Shown here: positions 1-10,060 of the stretch, in pieces
How the letters are laid out: every line of letters begins with the position of its first letter
Position numbering within the stretch: position 1 is the stretch's first letter
Assembly (NCBI GenBank): GCA_019395295.1
Contig: CM033360.1
Location: 3,626,919-3,690,918, forward strand
Source: Osmanthus fragrans
Taxonomy: Eukaryota; Streptophyta; Magnoliopsida; Lamiales; Oleaceae
DNA: 64,000 nucleotides
Direction of reading: 5' to 3'
The notes under the pieces: model-generated
Databases searched by the model: none
What the model saw: only the letters and a program-made list of their open reading frames with translations
Told to the model about the DNA's origin: nothing
Translations under genes and position numbers: made by a program

Positions 1-674
1 GACTTTTCCATAGCCTTGATCCAGACACTGTATTCAACTTAGATTTTTAAATAATTTTATAGATTTATAAAAAGACTTTTTAATTCTCTAGAGAAAGATA
101 AGGAATCTTTTTATTTATTTATTTTTTTTTTAAAAAAAAATCTTGGCATATTAAATCAAGATTTTTTTTAGAGGGTTATTATATTCACACAACAATTTTT
201 TATATCTACACCACATTTTAATTAAAAGAAAGGTTTCCAATATTTGCTCATTTTTGCTTTTATGTCTTCAACTTTTTTCTCGATGCATTCTCATTTTTAA
301 TCTTCAATTAATTAACATATTTTGTCTCTAATTATGATTTTTATCCAAATATTCTACTTAGGTTCATTGAAAAGACAGACTAATAGTTTGTTTAATTTTT
401 GATATTAGTTATTTATTTCTATTATTTAAAAATATGATAGATAAATATGTCTTTTTGGCTCTCACAACAAATATTTTGGACAAAAAACATCGCTACACAC
501 AATATGTAAAAATTAATAGAGGGTTGATGATAAAAAAAAAAAAAAAATTTAAAAGTTGAGAACATAAGTGTAAAAATAAAAAATAAAAAGTTTAGTTTAT
601 TCATTGTAATTAAAATGTGGTGTAGTTAACCAAAATTGTTGTCTGAATATATTTAGCCTTTTTTAAAATATTAA
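1..674. other. AT-rich intergenic DNA
   Basis: Long A/T homopolymers and no reading frame with recognisable protein features. No gene or element boundary could be supported here. Confidence 0.6.
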
Positions 675-850
675 AGGGGTGTTTGGTATTGATTTTAAAA
701 AACAATTCTCATTTTCAACCACACATTTTTCAATAAAATAATATTTTTCATCACATCAATAACTTTTCCTCATTTTTCAACCACACATTTCACATCATAT
801 CACTATTCAAAAATCAATTCTTACCCTAAAAATCAATACCAAACACCCTC
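675..850. repeat. Tourist-like MITE, family A, copy 1
   Basis: A 176-bp element whose ends are inverted repeats around the core GTGTTTGGTATTGATTTT. It is flanked by TAA on both sides (672-674 and 851-853), the 3-bp target duplication typical of PIF/Harbinger MITEs. The interior (tttcaaccacacatt, ataaaataatatttt, catcacatcaataac) recurs in at least six other places in the window. It has no coding capacity. Confidence 0.8.
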
Positions 851-864
851 TAAAAATGTTGTAA

Positions 865-1045
865 ATATAGTAGTATTTATGAATGACTTTGATATCTATG
901 CTGTCGTAGTTATTATGATTGTTATATCCCTTGTAACGTTAATTCTTTCCTATATATATGATACTTTAGTTCTTAATAAAACACACAAGTTTATTGGCTT
1001 CTCTTTTGTTATCTCTTTTTTTCTCTCTCTTTTTATAACACGTTT
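865..1045. repeat. Dispersed duplicate, copy 1 (partner at 3558-3738)
   Basis: This segment and 3558-3738 align without indels over about 49 codons starting at atagtagtatttatgaatga. Both contain a short ORF with two hydrophobic stretches (copy 1: 879-1073, 64 aa). The differences fall at all codon positions, so selection for protein is not evident. It may be an old repeat rather than a gene. Confidence 0.6.
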
Positions 1046-3000
1046 TCATCACGAGTCTCTAAAAATCAAGTGAATTAGTTAGAAGGTAATGATTGTTATA
1101 AGCATAATCATATGTCGTGTGTACCAAAATTAATTTGTTGACATGTAAATATTTTTATTAATTCACGCATCCAATTAATGTTTACGTATTGGTTTATGGA
1201 ATTAAGCAAACACATAGATAGATGATTTATGCATGGTCGTTCTCGTGTCTATTTTACTATGTGTATAATGATTATTTTACTAATGCATATACTAATCAAT
1301 CACGATTATTTTATTGTACCATGAATCATGATTTTTTGTTATGTATATCACATCTGTATTCATATCCTACTTGTATATCTTGTTTAAGTAATTTTTATGT
1401 AAATTCAATAATGGCACTATTTATACATTTATTTGGTTAATCAATAATGAAACCAAATTATCCACAATAATATTTCAGAAGAATATTATATATTATTCTG
1501 GAAAGGAACTAATTTTCATTAATATTCCAAAAAAAAAAATTGTATATTATTTTTGAAAGAAAATAATCTCAATCAATATTTCAGAAGAATATTGTAATAT
1601 TGTCGAAAAATAATATTATATTTGCATTCTTTGTTACTCCACAAATAGCATAAACATTTTAAATAATTTTTCAAAAGAATATTACATGCTCCCGAATAGC
1701 ATAATTAAATACAATCTAAGTAAATTATATTTTTACTTCTGAAAAGTAAATTCTTGTATAATGTATTATAATAAAGTTTGATTACATGCATGAATTATAA
1801 TTTTCAATATTCTTCTAGAATATTGATATATTGTTTTTAATGAGTAATAATAAAATACAATGTGCTCTCGAAGTAGCATATGTTTCAAAAAAATGTATTA
1901 TTTTAAATTCATGCTTATTCTCGAAGGAAAACATATAACTAATATTATGAGGACATTGATTAGTTTGACTACTTGAATGATATATGACTATATAGTATTT
2001 AATCATATTTTTAAAAATTAAATAATTGAATTATATCTTATATTGAATCAAAAATTCAATTTGATTTTATTATTTGGCATGATCAGTTGGATCATTATTG
2101 GATCAATAATAATGCGAAATTAAAAATTCAAATAGATATTCAATAAAATTCCAGAAGATTCTTCAATCCAACAAATTTCTATATATTATTTGTTCTCTTT
2201 ATCGACAATTGATCATTAAATATCACTAGATAAAATAGAGACAGAATTTTCTATATTTCTGGAAAAAAAAAATGGTAATATAGGGAGCCCCATCACCCTC
2301 CACGTTGATCATCTAGAAATTATTTGTATCTAATAAATTTGAAACAAATACTAGATGATTGCATGACATTTACAACTTGAAGTTTGCCAAAGTACTGCTC
2401 AAATTATTAGTATAGTTTTCAGATTATATAATCAAGACGGTGTTCTTTGTTAATACTAGTGATCATAAATCTCTACTTTTCAATAAGTGTTAATTGAGAT
2501 GTTGATAAATAGTTTTATAATATTGCTTGTTAAACATCTCCAATTAATTTAATTGAGAACAAAGTACTTCTCATTTTCTGTTTAAGGAATGTTATTACGC
2601 ATTATGTCAATATTACAGTTTTTCCTATTGTAATTGGCTTATGATTATATCCTAATTTTTTAATCCAGTTATTTTGATAATGCAGTAAATGTAAAATTAA
2701 TCAATCACAATGCACTGAGATGGAAAGTAAAGAATGTTGAAAATAAATGCATAGTTTGAACCCTTATTCTAAATGGGTGGTATTTTATAACGATGAAAAA
2801 ATTATTGTCGATTTGATTAGACAATCCTCTCAATATTAGAAGGAGGAATTAAGAAACTGAAAATAATTTTCAAATGCGTTATTATATAAATTCGAAATAA
2901 AAAGATAATATATTTAAATGTATTTATTGATAAAAAAAATCAACAATATTTCTGGCAAGATTTTTAATCAAACAACATTGTGACGTATTCAAAAGAATAA
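1046..3000. other. AT-rich intergenic DNA with small inverted motifs
   Basis: Between about 1475 and 1830 there are several diverged copies of an agaatatt/aatattct motif that can form small hairpins. The rest is A/T-rich with no recognisable gene. Confidence 0.5.
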
Positions 3001-3165
3001 GCCCTTATTTGAGCCCCATTATTTGGTGTTAATAGATTTTGGAATAGTGATTGTTTGGAAAAATGTGTGATTAAAAAGTAATAAAAAAATTTTGGATTTA
3101 CGTGCGAAATATTTTATTGTGTGAATACATGATTGAAAATAAGATTCAAAAAAAAATAATAATGC
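3001..3165. repeat. Family A MITE, reverse orientation, truncated
   Basis: It begins after TAA (2998-3000) with GCCCTTATTTGAGCCCCATT. It then matches the reverse complement of the family A interior (tgtgattaaaaag, tttacgtgcgaaatattttatt, gattgaaaataag). The far end is degraded, so the right boundary is approximate. Confidence 0.55.
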
Positions 3166-3557
3166 TTTTATTTGTAAGAGGCTCTCAAAGAGATCAATAA
3201 GAACTATTTTTTGATTCATCATGTTACAACAGTCATCAAATTTTGCCTCATTGAATTTTCTTAAAGATACTGACATACAAGATATCTATATTGAAAAACA
3301 TTAACATATAAGATATGGATCGTTCAATACAAGAATTGAAATCAGATGGAGTAGTTATACTATTTTTCCTTCGATTAAGTTTTTTCTCATTGAGTTTTCT
3401 TGACAAAATTTTAATAGGTTAGCATTTTATTACTTCAAATTATTTATACTCTTTTTTCATTTATTGACATTTTTGTCTCATCGAATTTTTTGCTAAACAA
3501 TGTTCCAATGATATTATTATTATTACGTAAATAGTCATTTAAGGGATAGTGTTATAG

Positions 3558-3738
3558 ATATAGTAGTATTTATGAATGACTTTTATATCCCTGCACCTCT
3601 AGTCATTATGACTGTTATATTCCTTATAATCTTAATTCTTCATAATAAATATGGAACTTTGTTTCTTAATAAAATACAAAAGTTTATTGACTTCTCTTTT
3701 GTTCTCCCTTTTATTTTCCTTCTAGTTTATAACAAAAT
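3558..3738. repeat. Dispersed duplicate, copy 2 (partner at 865-1045)
   Basis: Second copy of the segment at 865-1045, about 2.7 kb away in the same orientation. Its ORF (3572-3808, 78 aa) starts with the same MNDF and keeps the alignment without a frameshift, but is longer at the C end. No known family was recognised. Confidence 0.6.
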
Positions 3739-3821
3739 AGTCACGAAAAATTCAAATGTCATGACTATCAAAATCATTCACGTATTAAGTTTACAAATTC
3801 AAATATAATGAAATTCTCTTA

Positions 3822-4734
3822 GGGTTCGTTTGATTGCAAAGGTGAAATTTGGGTGAAAAGAAAATAAATTACAGTGAATTGAATTGCCTAGAATTATTTT
3901 ATCGGAAATTGGTGATTAATTGTGTTTGATAGACATAATTTTTCACCTGAAAATTTATTGAAATTTTGAATCTTTTGTTATTCGTTTGACTTTTTCTTTT
4001 ATGTAAATTGTCCATTAAAGTGATAATTTTTTTCACCATTGGGTTTAAAATTTGTTTCAATTGTCAAAAAAAATTATCATATTGAATATCATTCGTTTTA
4101 CTGTATTTTTCGTGCAAATTGTGAATTAAAGAGATAAATTTCTCTATAATTAGATCTAGAATAAATTTTAATTGCCAAAAAAATCATCATACCAAATATC
4201 ATTCGTTTAACTTTTTTTTAATGCAAATTGTGAATTAAAGAGATAAATTTTTTTTCTACATTTGGATCTAGAATAAATTCCAATTGCAAAAAAAAAAAAC
4301 TTGGAATGGGAAAAGCAATTTCCCTTTTTTTTGGAGGAAAATAGGCATGGGGTAGTGGTGGGAAAAAATCTTGCGGGTTTGGGCCACTCAGGCTCGGGCT
4401 CGTGGCTCGGGATGAGCCCCTTTTGGGGAAAAATGGGCCTAGCCCAAGCCGGCCCGCGAGCTAAAAATATAAAAACAAAAAACTGGCAGAAAAAGGAGAA
4501 AAACGGCTCGACTCGGCTAGGAAAAAAGCTCGCATCTCGGACTCGAGTTGAGCCCGAACCTCAAATTTCAGCCCACGAATCGATTCGGCTCGTTGACACC
4601 CCTACGTGGGAAGGGGAGGGATGTAAATTGTTTTGCCAAAAAAATTAGTGTCATCAAACTCATGATTTTGGGTGAAAATGGAACTTGAATTCCATTTTCC
4701 ATGAAATTCAACCCCACCCCCATCAAACACGCCC
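3822..4734. repeat. Harbinger-like non-autonomous element, family B, copy 1
   Basis: The ends are GGGTTCGTTTGATTG on the left and the inverse of GGGCGTGTTTGATG on the right, each flanked by TTA (3819-3821 and 4735-4737). The interior repeats a unit with gcaaattgtgaattaaagag several times. It is longer than the other family B copies because a GC-rich element sits inside it (4353-4604). Confidence 0.7.
4353..4604. repeat. hAT-like MITE nested in family B element
   Basis: A GC-rich block within AT-rich DNA. Its ends are TAGTGGTGGG on the left and, as reverse complement, TAGGGGTGTCAACGAGCC on the right, which resemble plant hAT termini. The interior is rich in GGCTCGGGCTCG. I could not see a clean 8-bp target duplication. 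The 115-aa ORF over it (4301-4648) is not a gene. Confidence 0.55.
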
Positions 4735-4844
4735 TTAGTTACAAAATTTTGAAAGATTTAAAATATTTTTCAATATATAATATTCATATTTCTTCAAAAA
4801 TTCTCTTTCATTTTATCATTCTACTAACCCTAGAGTCATAATAT

Positions 4845-4885
<41 letters not shown>

Positions 4886-5479
4886 AAAAAAATAAATCAA
4901 TATTTCTCTCTATTTTTTTCATTGTTTCCTCCAAAATGTCTATTGAAAATTATAAAATTAATTTAACATAATTAAATTTTATATATTGATTGGTTGTTTA
5001 GTTCAATAACTTTCTACATATTTGCAAGCGCGGATTTGGTGGTGGGCTGCACTTGGCTTGAGCCCACTGTTGCCCAAGCCCAAATACACAAAAAAATAAA
5101 AATAAAAATAAAATTAGGTTTTAACTGTAATCTATTAGCCACCAACAATTAACTTCAATGAGCTAACCCACCTCAATTCCTCAATTGTTTTTTATTTTAA
5201 TCTTTGGCCCACTTATTTATTTAATTTTAGGCCCAAAATCTTTTTTACCACAAGCTTATTTAATTGGTATCAATACCCATTTCTTCTATCTTTCTTCACG
5301 TCATTTGCAAAACCAAAATTGAAATAATTCCCAAAATCTTTAAAGAAAAAATTACATACAACCAGGTCTTTAAAGATCTCAATTCAAAAGTTAGGCATGA
5401 AGTTCTATTATTCATAAATCAGCTATGAATATACACCTCACCCATCCATCTATCAAAAACCCTAATTCATTCCTATAAG
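4735..5479. other. Intergenic DNA with (TA)n microsatellite
   Basis: It contains an uninterrupted TA repeat at 4849-4880 followed by an A run. From about 5040 on, several gcccaa and agccca words appear, followed by CT-rich sequence, which could be a promoter for the fragment that follows. No gene is visible. Confidence 0.5.
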
Positions 5480-6228
5480 ACATTCTCTCTCTCATATCCC
5501 TGTTCTCTCTACATCTCTGCCTTCTCTCTCCTCAAACGTTGAAGACCGAATGATAAAAGAATCTGCCAGTTGACAATGAAAGGTCTGCGTCAAAGACCAC
5601 AACGATGACCCCATCTGAGCGTCGTTGTGCAGGGTCGCTAGTTACCACCACCAAACGACCTTTTTCTCCATCTCTCTTCGGCGACGATGCTTTCTTCTCT
5701 TTTTTATGTTGGTCAATACCTCTGTCATCGTAAGCATAGGTGCAGCGGCCGCCACAACAGCGAGTCTCGATCTCTTGGACTCACGAAGAAATCCCTCGAA
5801 GAAGCCAATGAGGGTTGATGGATCTCATCACAGAGAATTGGATTTTCTCAACCCATGTCTCTAAAGCAGACACTAAAGGTGCTTTGCATTTCTCAGGCTA
5901 CGGAGAGGTGGATAAGGACATGTCTCTTGTAATTGATGTTGGGGAATCTGGCTTCTCTCTAGTTGATGGTGGATTCAATTTTGATCGACTACCAACTGCC
6001 GACCGCATCTAAATATTTTCATGTTTACCCAGCGGAATGCAAGAAAATTCGGGAGGCATATGTGAAGCAATGCAGACCAACTTGGGTAATTTTCCTCCAA
6101 CAAGAAATTCTTTCAACTTTGCGGTTTATTTTTGTTATTCAAAAAATGGGTTCTTAGTTTTTTGGGATTTTTTTGGTTTGTAGGTAAAGCATTTTGATAG
6201 GCAGTACTGTAATAGGAAGAGGATCTAG
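5480..6228 (+). pseudogene. Unidentified gene fragment with one preserved intron
   Basis: A CT-rich leader (5480-5540) precedes overlapping short frames at 5625-5864, 5815-6012 and 5963-6085. The last frame contains the piece HVYPAECKKIREAYVKQC and runs to TGG at 6085. There a GT donor (6086) and AG acceptor (6183) bound a 98-bp intron. Splicing continues in frame with VKHFDRQYCNRKRI before a TAG at 6226-6228. Retention of an intron argues against a processed retrocopy. The frame changes and the stop suggest a decayed or truncated gene. I do not recognise the family. The basic, aromatic-rich C-terminal piece could be nucleic-acid binding, but that is only a guess. Confidence 0.4.
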
Positions 6229-7629
6229 AGGCTGTTGAACTAGTTACTGCTTATAGCCTATTGGTAATTGTGCATTCACGTCTATTATTTTGGTTTTTGG
6301 GAAATAATAATATTGTGCAAAGCAAACCATGGGCATTGGAAAATGTTAGCTTAGTGCCTACTGCGAAACCACCAAACCGGAAAGAAAAAAAAAAATGTTA
6401 GCTTTGCTAATTACTTGCCTTTCTTTTTATAATTTCATTGTGCAATTAATTAATTAATTAAATCCTGACCGCCCCTGTTAGGCTAGTATCTAATCTTGGA
6501 TTCTTGGAAGTTGGAATTGGAAATTTGGAAAGCTATCTATTGGTAATTATTAATTAAACAAAGATAATGTACTGTAACAAAGTTGTTAAACTATTTACTG
6601 TGCAATTGTGTAATTTGTGTCGATGGTTTATGATTATGGTTTTATCGATTTATGTTTATACTTTTATGGGATATTGAAACATTTTGATTTTTATGTTTTT
6701 AGATTTAATATGGAAGAAGATCGACCTTCTTCCAAGAAATGAAAAATGTTGTTATCTTTCTTTTCAAAAAGTAACAAATCCTATGCAGTCGCATAGACTT
6801 CAACGGGGACCTCAAGTCCCTGTTCATGAATAACTATGCGACCGTATAGTACAATACTATGCGATCGCATAGTGTATTTTCAGTGACCGTTGGAAACGAT
6901 TTTCTATCGTTGGTCACTTGAATTTGGTGTCTTTTCAACATATTTTTGGCACTAATTCGTGTATAATATTGAGGCATATATATAGAGGAGTCATATTCTA
7001 TGTGAAGAACGATGAAAAACATATGATTCCATTATTCTCTCCAAAAATCAAGATTAAATACTAATTCTACTCATATTATTTGTGTTCTTAAATTTTGGGT
7101 AGAAATATTTTGTGCTTCAATATTTCTGCAACAAGGCTTGATAAATCTTTCAAATCACTTGACGGAAAACCTTTTAGCATCTCAAAGTAATCGGAGTAGG
7201 GATATATATTGTTTGAGGACAGCGATCACGCGTTTGGGCCTTCCTTGAATTTTTGTTTCCAAAATTATTGCTGATTTTGTATTATTTTCTCTCCTCCTTC
7301 AAGTGAAGTTTTCCAACAGGACATTCATGAATGAAAATAATTTTAACTCTCCTCGATAATGATTGCAAGATAAATTAGAACATTTGACTGTAAACTTGAT
7401 TGAATATTGTCATCAACATGATATCTTGAATTAGAGTAGAGGAGCATAGGTAAGCGCCTTACCATTTCAACTTTCTATGTTGTCTCATATTTATTTTAAT
7501 TCACAACTCTCAAACACAATCGACTTTTACTCGGCTTGATCATTTTATTTCTTGTAAAAATAAAGATCCAAGAAGGAACATATTAGTTTCTTATTAGCAT
7601 GTCTTTGGCACTAATGGATGCCTAAATAT
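6229..7629. other. Intergenic DNA, possibly an old LTR at about 6747-7318
   Basis: 6781-6873 holds three related palindromes. 6747-7318 begins TGTTG and ends CCAACA, contains a TATA-like stretch (gcatatatatagagg, about 6975), and has the composition of a retrotransposon LTR. No target duplication or internal domain was found, so the LTR reading is tentative. No host gene is visible. Confidence 0.35.
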
Positions 7630-8199
7630 TAGAGATGGCAGCGGGCGGCGCCTTGCCTTAGACGAGGCGGTTTGTTGCCCCGTTTGTGTTTTTTTTTAAT
7701 AAAAAATTATGCTTTTTGAGAAAGATGTCTATTTTTTTTTTTTTTTTTAATATTCCTAACATTTAATGTAAATTAAGAACAACTATATTTTCTCAAACTA
7801 ACAATTTTTTATTGTGAAAATTACACAAATCCCTACTTTAAGTATTGAGAATTCTAAAATAAGATGGAAAGTTTAATCTTTCAAAAATCAGAAATTTTAT
7901 TTAATACTTTTTTATTAAAATAAATATTAAAAATTATTTAATTAAACCAAACCCAACCCTAGCCTATTTTAATTCATTACTCTCTCCCGTCTCTCATTCT
8001 CTCCATCTCTTACTTCTTTCACCGCAACGCCTCCTCCTTCTTCTCCGGCAACAAACCACAGCTGGCAGCAGGGGTTGTGTCGCGGCATCGGAGGCACAAT
8101 CGTGATTTTAAGCTGTTGTGCCGCCTTGTGATGCGATGGATCTGCAGTAGCTTCGCTTCTGAAGCAGATCCACAAACACCATCGAACCAAATCCAAACG

Positions 8200-8700
8200 A
8201 AGGTGGATGGTGTGTGTGCAGTGGTAGATCTGGTGGTTGGTGAGGTGATTGGTGGTGGCGTGGTGAGTCGTGCGGTTTTGGTGTGTTCGCGGCTGTGGTG
8301 TGTGTGCATGCGGTGGTGGTTGTCGTGGGAATAGGTGCTGTTGTGGTGGTGTGGGTGGTGTTTTGTGCGGTGGTGATTTTGTTGTGATGTCTGTGGTGCT
8401 GTGTGGTGGTGGCGGTGTTGGGTGGGGTTTTGTGAGGTGGTGGTGGTGGCGATTTTCAAGTCCGGCTGGTGATTTTCATATTTGTGCTGGTGGTGTTGGT
8501 TGGGCGGGGTTGTGGTGGGGGCGACGGTGTTGTTGTGGCAGTGCTGGTGGTGTGTGTTGGTGTTGGTGGTGGTGGTGGGCTGGGTGGGGTTGGGGTGGTG
8601 TGGGTTGGTTGTTGTGGTGTGGGTTGGTTGTTGGTGGTGGGCTGGTGGTGTGGGTGTGGGTGGTGCTGGTGGTGTGGGTTGGTTGTGGTGGTAGTTTAGG
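8200..8700 (+). repeat. GGT/TGG-rich strand-asymmetric block
   Basis: The + strand is almost all G and T with many GGTGGTGG and GGTGTGGGTGG words and few C. It gives overlapping spurious frames in all phases: Gly/Val/Trp-rich on +, His/Thr/Pro-rich on -. Runs of G could form quadruplexes. It lies inside the hAT element, and a related block occurs at about 31640-32260. Confidence 0.7.
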
Positions 8701-8739
8701 CGGTAATGAGGTGGTAGTCACTAGCTGTGTTGGTCATCA

Positions 8740-9280
8740 CAAATATTTGGGTTAACTGTGACCATTAAGTCACATTAAATTGGTTAATCTGTTAATCTGT
8801 GACCAGCAAACAATACGTGATTAATGAAAAATATGAACTGTAACTAAAAAATAATGCGTGACTTAATTTGTGACTAATGAAGAATATGAACTGTGATTAA
8901 AAAATAACGAGTCATCTTAAAATTTGTTAATTTGTGACCGATTATAAGTTGTGACTATAAATTGTGACTTATAATGTTCATGATTTGTGACTTATAAATT
9001 TTTCATATGTGACCAAGGAAAAAATTGTGACCTTTAAAATTTTTGAATTGTGACCGTAAAAATTTGTGACATTTAAAAATTTTGATTTGTGACCGAAAAA
9101 TAATATGTGACTAATTAAATTGTGAATCTGTGACCGATGAATAAATTGTGACCTATAAATTTTTTGAATTGTGACGTAAAATAATTTTTCACATTCAAAA
9201 ATTCTGAGTTGTGACCGAAAATAATATGTGATTAGCTAAATTATGAATCTGTGACCAAATTATATAGATATGTGACCTTA
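8740..9280 (+). repeat. TGTGACC array inside the hAT element
   Basis: Around twenty copies of TGTGAC(C/T) or close variants occur at irregular spacings of roughly 20-30 bp, separated by A/T-rich spacers. Spacer sequence and length vary, so this is neither a CRISPR array nor a clean minisatellite. Repeated words near one end of a hAT element may be transposase binding sites; that is inference. Confidence 0.65.
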
Positions 9281-9544
9281 ATATATTTAATTAATTAAAT
9301 ATATATTTAATTAATTAAATTATAAATAAAAATGAATGAAAATCTGATTTTAGATATTTGAAACTTATTTTCTTACTTTTGAAATGGGTCATAGTTATGT
9401 TCTTAATTATGAAAATTTCTCATTTTTATTTTGTTTACTTTTTCATGGGTCGGGTTCCGGTGGGGACTCCCGCCCCTGCCAACCCGTTAGGATGGGCCCA
9501 TCGAGGCAGGATGGGGCTTTTTTTTTGCCATCTCTACTAAATAT

Positions 9545-9861
9545 TCCTCAGATCTAAAATGACTAAGATCTTGTGCTTTTACACCTAATTGATCTACTTT
9601 TCCGTCACGAACTTCTGCCATTAAATTTAATTAATAACTCTCAGATTGCAAATCGTGTTTAAGCAAACGGGAGTAATAACTAAGGAATAATAAGGATATG
9701 TTTGACATAACTTCTGCTTTAGTTTTGCTTCTGGTAAAGAAGTGTTTTTAGGCATCATTTCAAAGTAATTTATCAAACAAATTGAAAAAATCTTCTTAAT
9801 CTAAAAAATGATTTTTAACTTTTCAAAAATCTTGTCAAAACAGACTTAAGCTATACAATTA
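9545..9861. other. Intergenic DNA
   Basis: AT-rich with no recognisable gene or element boundary. Confidence 0.5.
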
Positions 9862-10060
9862 GCCTATATTTGATTCCCACTAAATTAAATTTCATTACAT
9901 TTCATTTTTCTCTCTCCTATTTTCAATCATACAATTTTTCATAAAATAATATTATACGTAAATGGAAAAAAATTTCATTCTTTTCAATCACTCATTTTTA
10001 AAAAAAAAAAAAAAAATTCCTTCATATTTTTATTTCAAAAAATGAGGGCCAAACGAGAGC
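9862..10060. repeat. Family A MITE, diverged
   Basis: It is flanked by TTA on both sides (9859-9861 and 10061-10063). The interior has family A words (ttttcaatcatacaattttt, cataaaataatatta) and the right end reads gagggccaaacgagagc. Confidence 0.6.

Larger units (their letters stand above)
7630..9536. mobile_element. Non-autonomous hAT transposon with 8-bp target duplication
   Basis: The element has perfect 11-bp terminal inverted repeats, TAGAGATGGCA (7630-7640) and TGCCATCTCTA (9526-9536). It is bounded by the 8-bp direct repeat ctaaatat (7622-7629 and 9537-9544). An 8-bp duplication and TAGRGATGGCA-like ends are hallmarks of the plant hAT superfamily. The interior has no transposase. It consists of a CT-rich leader (about 7970-8050), about 500 bp of strongly strand-asymmetric GGT/TGG-rich sequence (8200-8700), and an array of TGTGAC(C) words (8740-9280). 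The sub-terminal regions are GC-rich at both ends. Long frames over the GGT block are composition artefacts. Confidence 0.85.

Noticed and set aside
378..604. 60-aa - strand frame rich in Phe
   Set aside because: Low-complexity translation of A/T homopolymers.
4301..4648. 115-aa ORF
   Set aside because: It spans the boundary of two transposon pieces and has no recognisable domain.
8019..8755. Several long frames (70-161 aa) rich in Gly/Val/Trp on + and His/Thr/Pro on -
   Set aside because: They come from the G/T-only strand composition in the hAT element. They overlap in all phases and show no domain.
8740..9280. Possible CRISPR-like array of TGTGACC
   Set aside because: Repeat units are 6-7 bases, spacings and spacers are irregular, and the context is a plant hAT transposon.
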